Notes: generated from the letters alone by a model not told the origin. 64,000 bases of DNA from CAZJCK01 sp964544635 (GCA_964544635.1 CAZJCK010000002.1:1-64000); one strand, 5' to 3'. Positions 1 through 7,243 are shown, counted from the first letter of the stretch. Numbers and translations are program-made.

Positions 1-2
1 TC

Positions 3-779
3 GCTATTAATTGTGCCTCGGTTCCGGAGACACTCCTTGAGTCCGAGCTGTTCGGCTATCACAAGGGCGCCTTCACTGGCGCCGACAGCGACAAGCAGGG
101 ACTGTTCATGGCTGCCAACGGCGGCGTGCTGTTCCTCGACGAAATCGGCGACATGCCCCTTGCCCTGCAGGGCAAGCTGCTCGGCGTGCTCGAATCGCGG
201 AAGCTGATTCCGCTCGGTTCGACACAGGAAGTTGAGCTGGACGTCAAACTGATCGCTGCCACCAACCAGTCGCTTGAGGAGATGGTGGCGCACGGCTCGT
301 TCCGTCGCGACCTGTACTATCGCCTGTCGGGCATGGTCTTCCGTATTCCGGCGCTGCGCGACCGCAAGGAAGACATCCCGCTGTTGCTCGAGCTGTTCAT
401 GAAGCAGCGCGGTCTGCTCAAGGACAACAGCAAACCGTCGACCGCACTGGTGCGCCGTTTTGTCGCCTACGACTGGCCGGGCAATACCCGCGAGTTGTAC
501 AACAAGATCAAGCGGCTCTCCATCATGACCGAAATGGCAGCCGAAGGCGACCTCGATGAAATCGCGCGGGGGATCTTCCCCGACGATGAACCGTCGCCGG
601 TGCACAATTCGTTCAGTGAACGCGTCGAGCAATTCGAACGGAAACTTCTGGTGGAAGCGCTGCTGACGACCAACGGCAACAAGTCGGAAGCGGCGCGGAT
701 GCTTGGCATTCACGAGGCGACTGTCCGTACCAAGATGAAGCGGTACGATATTACCCTCGGTGAACTGCGGGCACATTAG
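3..779 (+). CDS. Sigma-54-dependent transcriptional activator (5' truncated)
   Basis: The frame is open from base 3, so the start lies outside the window; 258 residues remain. It holds the AAA+ activator core: the sigma-54 contact loop GAFTGA near the beginning, a Walker B ([10 protein letters not shown]), arginine-containing sensor segments (RRDLYYRL) and the lid ([10 protein letters not shown]). A C-terminal Fis-type helix-turn-helix ([20 protein letters not shown]) follows. The GAFTGA loop uses ATP hydrolysis to remodel sigma-54 polymerase. Any N-terminal sensory domain is missing, so the signal is unknown. A strong terminator follows it, and a -24/-12 promoter lies about 230 bases downstream in front of the microcompartment operon, so it is probably the activator of that operon. 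Confidence 0.93.
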   Translation, partial: AINCASVPETLLESELFGYHKGAFTGADSDKQGLFMAANGGVLFLDEIGDMPLALQGKLLGVLESRKLIPLGSTQEVELDVKLIAATNQSLEEMVAHGSFRRDLYYRLSGMVFRIPALRDRKEDIPLLLELFMKQRGLLKDNSKPSTALVRRFVAYDWPGNTRELYNKIKRLSIMTEMAAEGDLDEIARGIFPDDEPSPVHNSFSERVEQFERKLLVEALLTTNGNKSEAARMLGIHEATVRTKMKRYDITLGELRAH

Positions 780-797
780 GTAAACATAACCAACCTG

Positions 798-819
798 CGG
801 TCTTGCGCTCGTAAGACCG
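798..819 (+). other. Short perfect hairpin after the activator gene
   Basis: A 7-bp perfect stem (CGGTCTT / AAGACCG) with an 8-base loop begins 18 bases after the activator stop codon. It has no T-tract and may be part of the 3' end structure ahead of the terminator at 845-885. Confidence 0.35.
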
Positions 820-844
820 TACGATTGGCGCATGATACTCCTTG

Positions 845-885
845 AAGGTAAGTGTCTGATTATCAGGCACTTACCTTTCTTTTTG
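845..885 (+). terminator. Rho-independent terminator of the sigma-54 activator gene
   Basis: A 10-bp perfect stem AAGGTAAGTG / CACTTACCTT (845-854 / 868-877) is continued inside by CTGA / TCAG and followed by a T-rich tract (TTTCTTTTT). It isolates the activator transcript from the operon downstream. Confidence 0.85.
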
Positions 886-894
886 CGGTGTTTT

Positions 895-910
895 TCGTAC
901 GTCCGTACGA
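895..910. promoter_or_regulatory. Candidate upstream activator site for the sigma-54 regulator
   Basis: A perfect 7-bp inverted repeat, TCGTACG-TC-CGTACGA, lies about 130-140 bases upstream of the predicted start of the sigma-54 promoter, a usual distance for an enhancer site of this activator class. The half-site CGTACGA also occurs at 818-824. Assignment to this activator rests on position only. Confidence 0.5.
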
Positions 911-930
911 ATCGACCATCGGCCCCGTTT

Positions 931-948
931 TCCACACACCCCTGTGGA
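931..948. promoter_or_regulatory. Second inverted repeat upstream of the sigma-54 promoter
   Basis: TCCACA and TGTGGA are separated by six bases, about 90-105 bases upstream of the predicted transcription start. It could be another protein-binding site. Its TTTTCCACA core also resembles a degenerate DnaA box, so the meaning is uncertain. Confidence 0.25.
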
Positions 949-1011
949 CATCTCTGTAACCAGCTCACTATCAACATATTACGACTGCCCCGAAAATCTG
1001 TTCCCTTCGAT

Positions 1012-1027
1012 TGGCATGAGCATTGCT
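1012..1027 (+). promoter_or_regulatory. Sigma-54 (-24/-12) promoter for the BMC operon
   Basis: TGGCATGAGCATTGCT carries the invariant GG (1013-1014) and GC (1025-1026) exactly 12 bases apart, within TGGCAT-N5-TTGCT, close to the consensus TGGCAC-N5-TTGCA. The predicted start is about 1037-1038. A sigma-54 activator gene lies upstream and rpoN is elsewhere in this window. Confidence 0.8.
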
Positions 1028-1054
1028 TAAATCTATGACGTCATTTTTACTCCA

Positions 1055-1074
1055 AAGCGCTGCAACAAGTGCTT
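1055..1074 (+). other. Leader hairpin upstream of the leader terminator
   Basis: AAGCGC pairs with GTGCTT (one G-U pair) around an 8-base loop, about 18 bases into the predicted leader and 28 bases before the terminator stem. A small hairpin ahead of a terminator is the layout used by RNA-binding antiterminators, but no specific motif is proven here. Confidence 0.3.
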
Positions 1075-1102
1075 GGTTTGTTCTTTTCTCTTTGGTGGAC
1101 GG

Positions 1103-1138
1103 CCACCCGTGTTCGAGGGGAGCACGGGTGGTTTTTTT
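1103..1138 (+). terminator. Strong terminator hairpin inside the predicted BMC leader
   Basis: CCACCCGTG (1103-1111) pairs perfectly with CACGGGTGG (1123-1131) and is followed directly by TTTTTTT. It lies about 65 bases after the predicted sigma-54 start and 100 bases before the first BMC gene, so it may act as an attenuator. Confidence 0.85.
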
Positions 1139-1238
1139 ATGCCGTCTCGAATGAGCGGCGGCATGCTCCCTGCAGAAATCGTTGTCGGACCTCGACTCTT
1201 ATTTACTTTCTGGTTGTAAACCACTACATTGCAGAGCT

Positions 1239-1787
1239 ATGCCCCGTGACGCTCTGGGACTCATCGAAACCGCCGGGCTGATCGCCGCCATTGAGGCCTG
1301 CGATGCAGCCGCCAAGGCGGCAGCAGTGATTGTGACATCGGCCGAACTGACCGAAGCCACTTTCATTACTATTAAGATAGAAGGGGATCTCGGGGCAGTC
1401 CAGGCAGCAGTCGAGGCCGGCGCGGCAGCTGCCGAACGGGTCGGTGAACTGGTGGCGGCGCATGTGATCCCGCGCCCGGACGGTGGTCTTGAGGTTATGT
1501 TGCCGCCGCTGCGCTACATCTCGAAATACCACCCCGAGGAGAACCGGCCATCGCTGACCGCCGGCGACAATTCAGAGCACGAAATGCCCTCGGGCGGCAC
1601 TGGCGCGAACGCCGCGGTGGCGCCGGGAGCCCCGGTCACGGCAGAAAAACTGCAAGATATGACTGTCAGTGAGCTACGGCGATTCGCCCGAACGCTCGAT
1701 ACTATGGATATGACCGGCCGTGAAATATCCAAAGCCAACAAATCGGAGCTGATCGAGGCGATCCGCAAGGCGCTCGACGAAAGGTAG
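1239..1787 (+). CDS. BMC-H microcompartment shell protein with C-terminal Rho_N/SAP-like extension
   Basis: This 182-residue protein begins with a classical BMC domain (residues 1 to about 88, ALGLIETAGLIAAIEACDAAAKAA), of the type forming hexameric shell tiles (PduA/EutM family). An Ala/Gly/Pro-rich linker follows. Residues about 134-182 (KLQDMTVSELRRFARTLD, then ISKANKSELIEAI) resemble a Rho N-terminal or SAP-type helical fold. ATG at 1239 was chosen because the BMC domain begins there; an in-frame TTG at 1182 would add 19 unrelated residues, and neither start has a strong ribosome site. It is the first gene after the sigma-54 promoter. The extension probably faces one side of the shell and may bind cargo or nucleic acid; its role is inferred. 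Confidence 0.88.
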   Translation: MPRDALGLIETAGLIAAIEACDAAAKAAAVIVTSAELTEATFITIKIEGDLGAVQAAVEAGAAAAERVGELVAAHVIPRPDGGLEVMLPPLRYISKYHPEENRPSLTAGDNSEHEMPSGGTGANAAVAPGAPVTAEKLQDMTVSELRRFARTLDTMDMTGREISKANKSELIEAIRKALDER

Positions 1788-1791
1788 CCGC

Positions 1792-2121
1792 ATGTTTATC
1801 GGACGTGTCGTCGGGTCGCTGTGGGCGACCCGCAAAACAGAAAATACATCAGGCATTAAATTCCTGATCATTCAGCCGTATAATCTTAATAAGGCGCCCA
1901 ACACCGACACCATCGTTGCCGCCGATGTCCTCGGCGCCGGTGAGGGTGAACTGGTTATGGTCGCCTACGGCCGGGCCGCCCGCGTGGCGGTCGGAAACGA
2001 AGATATGTCGATCGAGGCCGCTGTTACCGGCATCATCGACGAATACGAGATCGAGCCGGCGTATTACCACGGTGATCTCGATGAGAAGAAAGTCGTCTAC
2101 AAGAAGCATTTGCAAACGTAG
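1792..2121 (+). CDS. BMC-P pentameric vertex protein (EutN/CcmL family)
   Basis: The 109-residue product starts MFIGRVVGSLWATRK, the hallmark of EutN/CcmL/PduN proteins, and continues through the small beta-barrel (KFLIIQPYNL, then VAADVLGAGEGELVMVAYGRAAR). Such proteins form pentamers that cap the vertices of microcompartment shells. The length is slightly above the family norm because of an acidic, lysine-containing C-terminal tail. It starts four bases after the BMC-H stop codon. With shell hexamer, tandem-BMC and vertex genes present, a closed shell is plausible. Confidence 0.93.
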   Translation: MFIGRVVGSLWATRKTENTSGIKFLIIQPYNLNKAPNTDTIVAADVLGAGEGELVMVAYGRAARVAVGNEDMSIEAAVTGIIDEYEIEPAYYHGDLDEKKVVYKKHLQT

Positions 2122-2151
2122 GCATAGAACAGAAACAGGAGGTGAGAACCA

Positions 2152-2313
2152 ATGAAAGACATGGTCAAAGACCTGAAATGGTACTACCTCGTTGCCTTTA
2201 TCGCCGGTGGGCTGGCCCTGATGGCCGCCATTTACTTTGTGCTGCGGGCATCCGGCCTGCTGTACAAGCTGACGAGCAACGAAAAAAAAGATTGGATCGA
2301 ATCGGGGGAGTAG
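2152..2313 (+). CDS. Small single-span membrane protein in the BMC operon
   Basis: A 53-residue ORF starts at ATG 2152 behind an excellent ribosome site (AGGAGGTGAG, 2138-2147). Residues about 12-33 form one hydrophobic helix (YYLVAFIAGGLALMAAIYFV), preceded by a lysine-containing amphipathic segment and followed by a charged tail. It lies between the vertex-protein and PduS-like genes in the same orientation. The strong ribosome site and position argue that it is translated. No family is recognised. It could tether the shell or a redox partner to the inner membrane, but this is speculation. Confidence 0.75.
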   Translation: MKDMVKDLKWYYLVAFIAGGLALMAAIYFVLRASGLLYKLTSNEKKDWIESGE

Positions 2314-2317
2314 CGAA

Positions 2318-2366
2318 GTGGCGCAACCGAATTACTGAATCGGATGTCATTCAGTGGTTGCGTCAC
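2318..2366 (+). other. Long two-part intercistronic hairpin
   Basis: GTGGCGCAACC (2318-2328) pairs with GGTTGCGTCAC (2356-2366) with one G-U pair, and inside it ACTGAAT pairs with ATTCAGT. No T-tract follows. It lies between the small membrane protein and the PduS-like gene, so it may stabilise or divide the polycistronic mRNA. Confidence 0.6.
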
Positions 2367-2411
2367 AAATTCCCGAACCTCAATTAACATCGGACTGACA
2401 GGCTGCATTGG

Positions 2412-3740
2412 ATGCACCCCTTAGTTGACAAAGTACGTGAAGCCGGCATCGTCGGAGCAGGCGGTGCCGGTTTTCCTGCCCACATCAAGTTCAACACCCA
2501 GGCCGATATTCTCCTGGCCAACGGCGCCGAATGCGAACCGCTCCTGTTCAAGGACAAGGAACTCATGCGCGTCTTTCCCAGCGAGGTGGCCAAGGGGATG
2601 CAGCTGGTTGCCGACGCTGTCGGCGCGTCCCGACAAATCCTCGGCCTGAAAGCCAAGAACAAAGAAGTCATCGGCAAATTCCACGGTCTCTTCGGCGGTA
2701 CCGGCAATGAAGTCTTCGAGATGGGCGACTACTACCCGGCCGGCGACGAATACGTACTGGTGTATGAAGCCACCGGCCGTCTCATACCGTACGGCGGCTA
2801 CCCGGTGCACATCGGCTGCGTGGTGTCAAATGTCGAAACGCTCCTCAATGTCGCCCTGGCCGATTCGGGCATTCCTGTCACCGAAACATTTCTGACCATC
2901 GCCGGCGCGGTAAAACAGCCGATGACGGTCAAGGTGCCGATCGGTACGCCGATCAAAGAATTGATCGAGCTGGCCGGCGGCTTGACTGAGTATGGCGAGA
3001 CCGCCTGTCTGGACGGCGGCGCGATGATGGGACGGTTGCTCGAGGAGCGCGACTACGACCGCCCGGTCACCAAGACCTCGGCCGGACTGATCTTCCTGCC
3101 CGCCGAACACATCCTGGTGCGACGGCGGCGGCAGGACATTCCGGAAATCAAACGCATCGGCCAGTCGGCCTGTGACCAGTGTACTTACTGCACCGAGTTC
3201 TGCCCGCGCTACCTTCTCGGGTATGAAATCGAGCCGCACAAAGTGATGCGGTCGCTCGGTTTTGCCGGCGAGAAAGATGATTTCTGGGGCAAGTATGCGA
3301 TGAACTGCTGCGAGTGCAACCTCTGCTCGCTGTACGCCTGTCCCGAAGATCTCGACCCCAAACAGGCCTGCGTGCGATCCAAGACCAACATCCGACTGAA
3401 GAATCTCGAATACATCCCGCCCGACCGCGAGCTGAAAGCCCACCCGATGCAGGCGCATCGCAAAGTGTCGACGAAGAAACTGACCCGCAAGCTCGGCCTG
3501 TCGCCGTACGATGTCCATGCCGACTACACCGAAGTCGACTTCAAACCGTCGAAGGTCGTGCTTCTGCTCGACCAGCATATCGGAGCGCCGGCGCAACCGA
3601 ACATTTCGGTCGGGGATCGGGTATCCGTCGGACAACTGGTGGCGGCGGCGCCGGAGGGAGCGATGGGGGCGAATATCCACGCCTCGATCAACGGCACGGT
3701 GACATCGATAAACGGTTCGATCACAATAGAAGCAGAGTAG
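2412..3740 (+). CDS. pduS: PduS-like flavin/Fe-S oxidoreductase (RnfC/NuoF-like)
   Basis: This 442-residue protein matches the PduS family associated with microcompartments. A glycine-rich flavin-binding segment (VGAGGAGFP, residues 14-22) opens an RnfC/NuoF-like domain, followed by an SLBB-like segment. Two [4Fe-4S] ligand sets follow: Cys254/257/260/264 (CDQCTYCTEFC) and a second around residues 299-310 (CCECNLC to C310). A biotinyl/lipoyl-like C-terminal sandwich ends the protein. PduS of 1,2-propanediol microcompartments reduces cobalamin and binds the shell protein PduT. Here pduT follows after three bases, so an electron-transfer pair across the shell is likely. No B12-dependent enzyme is visible, so the electron acceptor is unknown. 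Confidence 0.9.
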   Translation: MHPLVDKVREAGIVGAGGAGFPAHIKFNTQADILLANGAECEPLLFKDKELMRVFPSEVAKGMQLVADAVGASRQILGLKAKNKEVIGKFHGLFGGTGNEVFEMGDYYPAGDEYVLVYEATGRLIPYGGYPVHIGCVVSNVETLLNVALADSGIPVTETFLTIAGAVKQPMTVKVPIGTPIKELIELAGGLTEYGETACLDGGAMMGRLLEERDYDRPVTKTSAGLIFLPAEHILVRRRRQDIPEIKRIGQSACDQCTYCTEFCPRYLLGYEIEPHKVMRSLGFAGEKDDFWGKYAMNCCECNLCSLYACPEDLDPKQACVRSKTNIRLKNLEYIPPDRELKAHPMQAHRKVSTKKLTRKLGLSPYDVHADYTEVDFKPSKVVLLLDQHIGAPAQPNISVGDRVSVGQLVAAAPEGAMGANIHASINGTVTSINGSITIEAE

Positions 3741-3743
3741 CAT

Positions 3744-4295
3744 ATGGAATACAATGCCATTGGACTTTTGGAATATTCATCGATCGCCAAGGGGATCGGT
3801 TCGGCCGACGCCATGGTGAAGGCGGCCGAGGTCGAACTGGTCATCAGTCGCACTATCTGTTCCGGCAAGTTCATGAACCTGATCGCCGGTGATGTTGACG
3901 CTGTCCGCAACGCCGTCGAGGCGGGCGAGGATTACGGTGTCGAAACCGTCATCGACAGCTTCATCATACCCAACGTCCACCCCGACGTCTTCCCCGCCAT
4001 GTCCGGCTCGACACAGGTCGAAAAGCTCGACGCCCTGGGCGTGCTGGAGTCGTTTTCGGTTGCATCGCTGATCGAGGGCGCCGACCAGGCGGCCAAGGCG
4101 GCCGAGGTGCGATTGATCGAAATACGGCTGGCAATGGCGCTGGGCGGCAAGGCGTTTGTCACCCTGACCGGGACGGTGGGGGCAGTCGAGTCGGCCATTG
4201 CGGCCGGGCGCGATGTCATCAGTCGCAACGGTATGCTGGTGCATACGGTGGTGATACCGTCGCCAAGACCGGAACTGCTGCGCGATATTCTCTAA
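3744..4295 (+). CDS. pduT: PduT-like tandem-BMC shell protein with Fe-S site
   Basis: The 183-residue protein has two BMC domains in tandem (residues about 1-90 and 95-180), the architecture of trimeric BMC-T shell proteins. The first domain carries Cys39 in the sequence SRTICSGKF, equivalent to the cysteine of PduT that supplies a [4Fe-4S] cluster at the trimer pore. In propanediol microcompartments PduT partners with PduS; here the two genes are adjacent and co-oriented. The pore cluster probably moves electrons between lumen and cytosol. The length agrees closely with PduT. Confidence 0.92.
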   Translation: MEYNAIGLLEYSSIAKGIGSADAMVKAAEVELVISRTICSGKFMNLIAGDVDAVRNAVEAGEDYGVETVIDSFIIPNVHPDVFPAMSGSTQVEKLDALGVLESFSVASLIEGADQAAKAAEVRLIEIRLAMALGGKAFVTLTGTVGAVESAIAAGRDVISRNGMLVHTVVIPSPRPELLRDIL

Positions 4296-4316
4296 GCAAG
4301 GGCGAAGGACAAAAGT

Positions 4317-4907
4317 ATGCCTACCAGAAAACTGAGCGATTTTGAAATCGGCAAGATCACCGAGATTGTAGCCGGACGCATGGGTGCGAATCTCGACGCC
4401 AAAACGCTGCGACACATTGTCGACCAGGTGGTGGATTCGATGCTGGGGCAGAACGCCAACCCCGAAATCGAAGGGGTGACGTGCGAGGTGCCGCGGCAGA
4501 AGCCGCAGGAACGCGCGCCGTACCCGGCCTCTCCCCTGCCGCCGCGACCGCAGGCGAGCTATCAGCCGAAACCGCCCGATCAGGCGATGACCGAGAACCG
4601 CGGCGGCCTGTACGAACAGATCGAAAAGACCGATGCCACCCGCGTGATCATCGCGGCGTTCGGGAAGAACCGTCCGGGTGTGGTAGCATCGATCACGAAA
4701 ATCCTCGCCGAGCTGAACTGTTCGATTGAAGATATTTCGCAGACATTGATGCAGGACTTCTTCAGTATGATCATGATTGTCGACATCAGTGGCTGCAGTA
4801 TGGATTTCCAGTCGATGCGCGATCGAATCAAAGAGACCGAGGCCTCGCTGGGGATGCAGGTGTACGTGATGCACGAAGACATTTTCAGGTACATGCACAG
4901 GATATAG
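4317..4907 (+). CDS. ACT-domain protein (UPF0237 type) with BMC encapsulation-peptide-like N-terminus
   Basis: The 196-residue product ends in an ACT domain (residues about 105-196, TRVIIAAFGKNRPGVVASI) of the UPF0237/GcvR-like type, which is usually a stand-alone protein of about 90 residues. Here roughly 100 residues precede it. Residues 5-45 predict two amphipathic helices (FEIGKITEIVAGRMG and LRHIVDQVVDSMLGQ) that look like microcompartment encapsulation peptides. A Pro/Gln-rich linker follows (residues about 60-90). UPF0237 genes normally sit beside UPF0210 genes, as nearly happens here. The extension and operon position suggest that this protein is BMC cargo or brings UPF0210 inside. 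What the ACT domain senses is unknown. Confidence 0.85.
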   Translation: MPTRKLSDFEIGKITEIVAGRMGANLDAKTLRHIVDQVVDSMLGQNANPEIEGVTCEVPRQKPQERAPYPASPLPPRPQASYQPKPPDQAMTENRGGLYEQIEKTDATRVIIAAFGKNRPGVVASITKILAELNCSIEDISQTLMQDFFSMIMIVDISGCSMDFQSMRDRIKETEASLGMQVYVMHEDIFRYMHRI

Positions 4908-4920
4908 GGCCAGACCGTAT

Positions 4921-5658
4921 ATGTCAGAATGGTTACATCGACTCACTGACTGGAAGACCATCATTGCAATCGTATCAACTATCCTACTCTTCTTTTTCTA
5001 TTGCCGATTGGAGCACCAAGTAGTACAGGAAGTTTCACTGAGGGTTTCAGACGAGAACATCGAGAACAAAGCGGCAAGCCGAATATCTAATCGAGTACTT
5101 GAGACGAATAAGAGTGACTCCTTTATAGGCCAAGCAATGACGGGCCTGTTAGACTCTATGGAAGAGAGATTGAGTTCGATCGAAATGCGGATTGAGGCCG
5201 CCTATGTCATGAGTCAAGACGCAGCTATCGAGGACCCATGCGGCATGGATTGGGCTGGAATTTCATATGCAGAGCGGATCCATAATCCGTTTGCCATCTG
5301 TGACACCGGTCAGTTGGTACCGTCGGATACTGTTCTACAGATTTGTAATGCAATTGCTGGTGAATCTTTTCGAACAAACGACACAATATCTCTAAACGCT
5401 GTTGTCATTGGGCCGCTAAGCAATTCAACTGAACACTGGCTGGGAGTTTCATTTCACAGCAACAGGGCTGAAGGTAAGGAGTGGGGTGCTTTTGGGCTGA
5501 AGTATGCTTTTAAGTGCAACCAGGGTGTGAATAGACTGAGGATCGTTACGCCACCGGAGCGCGGTCATTTTAGTCTTCGACTGCACTTACTTCGCGTACA
5601 TGGTAGAAAAGATTGCACATCCTATTACATTGAGAGACCAATTATCGTAGATGGATAG
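4921..5658 (+). CDS. Unrecognised membrane-anchored protein, probably a recent insertion
   Basis: This 245-residue protein is not recognised. A hydrophobic helix (residues about 12-27, TIIAIVSTILLFFFY) would anchor it in the inner membrane. It is followed by a polar, probably helical stretch (about 30-75) and a C-terminal region rich in beta-strand-like sequence with several cysteines. The first 60 bases are about 42% GC, and AT-rich codons are frequent, unlike the GC-rich neighbours. It separates the ACT gene from its usual UPF0210 partner. It keeps operon orientation and starts 13 bases after the ACT stop, but has no clear ribosome site. It looks horizontally acquired; any BMC role is unsupported. 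Confidence 0.65.
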   Translation: MSEWLHRLTDWKTIIAIVSTILLFFFYCRLEHQVVQEVSLRVSDENIENKAASRISNRVLETNKSDSFIGQAMTGLLDSMEERLSSIEMRIEAAYVMSQDAAIEDPCGMDWAGISYAERIHNPFAICDTGQLVPSDTVLQICNAIAGESFRTNDTISLNAVVIGPLSNSTEHWLGVSFHSNRAEGKEWGAFGLKYAFKCNQGVNRLRIVTPPERGHFSLRLHLLRVHGRKDCTSYYIERPIIVDG

Positions 5659-5697
5659 GTAAACTAGCTACTGCGCGAGATAATATAGGACATAACC

Positions 5698-7056
5698 ATG
5701 GCCACATATAAGCCCGAAGAAATTGTCGAAACCATACACATGACCGAGGTCGAACACCTCGATATCCGGACGGTCACCCTCGGTATCTCCCTGCGCGACT
5801 GCTCCGACCCGCAACCGAACAGACTGGTCGACAATATCCGTACCAAGATCCTGCGCACCGCCGAACATCATGTTAGGACTGTCGAGACGGTGTCGAGCGA
5901 GTACGGCATCCCGATCGCCAACAAACGCCTGGCGGTCACGCCGATTTCGATTGTCGCCGACGGTCACGACATCGGCACCATGATCGACGTCGCCCAAACT
6001 CTCGACAGTTGCGCCGCCGAACTGGGGATCGATTACCTCGGCGGCTACGGCGCGCTGGTGCAGAAAGGGATGAGTCGCGGCGACGAGACGCTCATTGCGT
6101 CGATCCCCGACGCCCTGGCCGCCACCCAGCGGGTCTGCTCTGCGGTAAACGTGGCCTCGACGCGCGCCGGTATCAACATGGACGCCATCAACCGGATGTC
6201 GCATGTCATCAAATCACTCGCCGACAAAACCGAAGAAGCGATCGGCTGCGCCCGTTTAGTAGTCTTCGCCAATGCGGTCGAAGACAATCCGTTTATCGCC
6301 GGGGCGTTTCACGGTGTGAGCGAACCGGACACGGTGATCAATGTCGGTATCAGCGGCCCGGGAGTGGTGCTGAACGCGATCAAGAAAGCCGGACCGTGCG
6401 ACCTGGGCATCCTCGCCGAGGTGATCAAGCGCACGGCGTTCAAGGTAACGCGGATGGGTGAAATGGTCGGTCGCAAAGTATCGCAACGTCTCGGTGTACA
6501 GTTCGGCATTATCGATCTGTCACTGGCGCCTACTCCCGCCGAAGGAGATTCGGTGGCCGATATTCTCGAGGCGATGGGGGTGGAACGGTGCGGCTGCCCC
6601 GGCTCGACCGCCGCACTGATGATGCTCAACGACGCCGTCAAGAAGGGCGGCCTGATGGCATCGTCGTATGTCGGCGGCCTCTCGGGTGCATTCATCCCGG
6701 TGTCGGAAGATGCCGGCATGATCCGAGCGGTGGAGGCCGGCGCCATCAGCCTGGAGAAGCTCGAGGCGATGTCGTCGGTCTGTTCGGTCGGCCTCGACAT
6801 GGTGGCGGTGCCGGGCGATACACCGGCCGAAACGCTGGCCGGTATCATCGCCGACGAAGCGGCGATTGGTGTCGTGAACAACAAAACGACGGCGGTGCGG
6901 ATCATTCCGGTGCCGGGCAAGATGGTCGGGCAGTCGGCAGAGTATGGCGGTTTGCTGGGCACGGCGCCGATTATGCCGGTGAGTAAGTTTTCGTCGTACA
7001 ATTTCGTGACACGAGGCGGACGAATCCCGGCGCCGGCGTCGGGGATGAACAATTAG
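5698..7056 (+). CDS. UPF0210 (DUF711) family protein, RNR/PFL-like fold
   Basis: The 452-residue protein is a full-length UPF0210 member. Family landmarks include [54 protein letters not shown] and the C-terminal TRGGRIPAP. The family belongs by structure to the ribonucleotide reductase/pyruvate formate-lyase superfamily, but its reaction is not established and no glycyl-radical motif is visible. The loop [11 protein letters not shown] carries two cysteines where I recall streptococcal relatives having GTHGTT, possibly catalytic or metal-binding. It ends the BMC operon and is the normal partner of the ACT protein two genes upstream. It is the best candidate for an enclosed enzyme here. Confidence 0.9.
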   Translation: MATYKPEEIVETIHMTEVEHLDIRTVTLGISLRDCSDPQPNRLVDNIRTKILRTAEHHVRTVETVSSEYGIPIANKRLAVTPISIVADGHDIGTMIDVAQTLDSCAAELGIDYLGGYGALVQKGMSRGDETLIASIPDALAATQRVCSAVNVASTRAGINMDAINRMSHVIKSLADKTEEAIGCARLVVFANAVEDNPFIAGAFHGVSEPDTVINVGISGPGVVLNAIKKAGPCDLGILAEVIKRTAFKVTRMGEMVGRKVSQRLGVQFGIIDLSLAPTPAEGDSVADILEAMGVERCGCPGSTAALMMLNDAVKKGGLMASSYVGGLSGAFIPVSEDAGMIRAVEAGAISLEKLEAMSSVCSVGLDMVAVPGDTPAETLAGIIADEAAIGVVNNKTTAVRIIPVPGKMVGQSAEYGGLLGTAPIMPVSKFSSYNFVTRGGRIPAPASGMNN

Positions 7057-7064
7057 GATATTAC

Positions 7065-7088
7065 GCGGCAGACGAGGACGTCTGCCGC
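7065..7088. repeat. Perfect hairpin repeat after the BMC operon
   Basis: GCGGCAGACG and CGTCTGCCGC form a 10-bp perfect stem with an AGGA loop, nine bases after the UPF0210 stop codon. It could end or stabilise the operon transcript. The sequence has the look of a dispersed repeat. Confidence 0.6.
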
Positions 7089-7157
7089 CCGCGCATATAA
7101 TTACTTGGAGGCGTGTTTCTTCGACCTGACGCGTTGTGTTCGTGATTGTGGGTCTGG

Positions 7158-7177
7158 ATTCCCGCTTTCGCGGGAAT
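7158..7177. repeat. Dispersed ATTCCCGC-TTTC-GCGGGAAT palindrome
   Basis: An 8-bp perfect stem with a four-base loop lies within GGATTCCCGC...GCGGGAATGAC. On the minus strand it encodes VIPAKAGIQ, the peptide signature of a short palindromic repeat scattered in many bacterial genomes and often mis-called as coding. Confidence 0.75.
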
Positions 7178-7243
7178 GACGTTTGAATGATGAATCGAAA
7201 ACCGGTAGCGCACCGCCTGGGGTGGGTTCCTCCAAGCACCGCA

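Larger units (their letters stand above)
780..1238. other. Regulatory intergenic region before the BMC operon
   Basis: This 459-base stretch has no convincing gene. It contains the activator terminator, two inverted repeats (895-910 and 931-948), a sigma-54 promoter (1012-1027), a 10-base palindrome at the expected transcription start (1035-1044), a small hairpin (1055-1074) and a second terminator (1103-1138). The arrangement suggests control both at initiation and by termination in the leader. Confidence 0.7.

Noticed and set aside
2142..2387. 81-codon frame overlapping the 53-residue membrane protein
   Set aside because: It uses another frame with no domain; the 53-residue frame has the ribosome site and a membrane helix.
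3777..4964. 395-codon open frame on the minus strand under the pduT and ACT genes
   Set aside because: It is the antisense shadow of pduT and the ACT gene, made open by their codon bias; the translation is His/Arg-rich with no domain.
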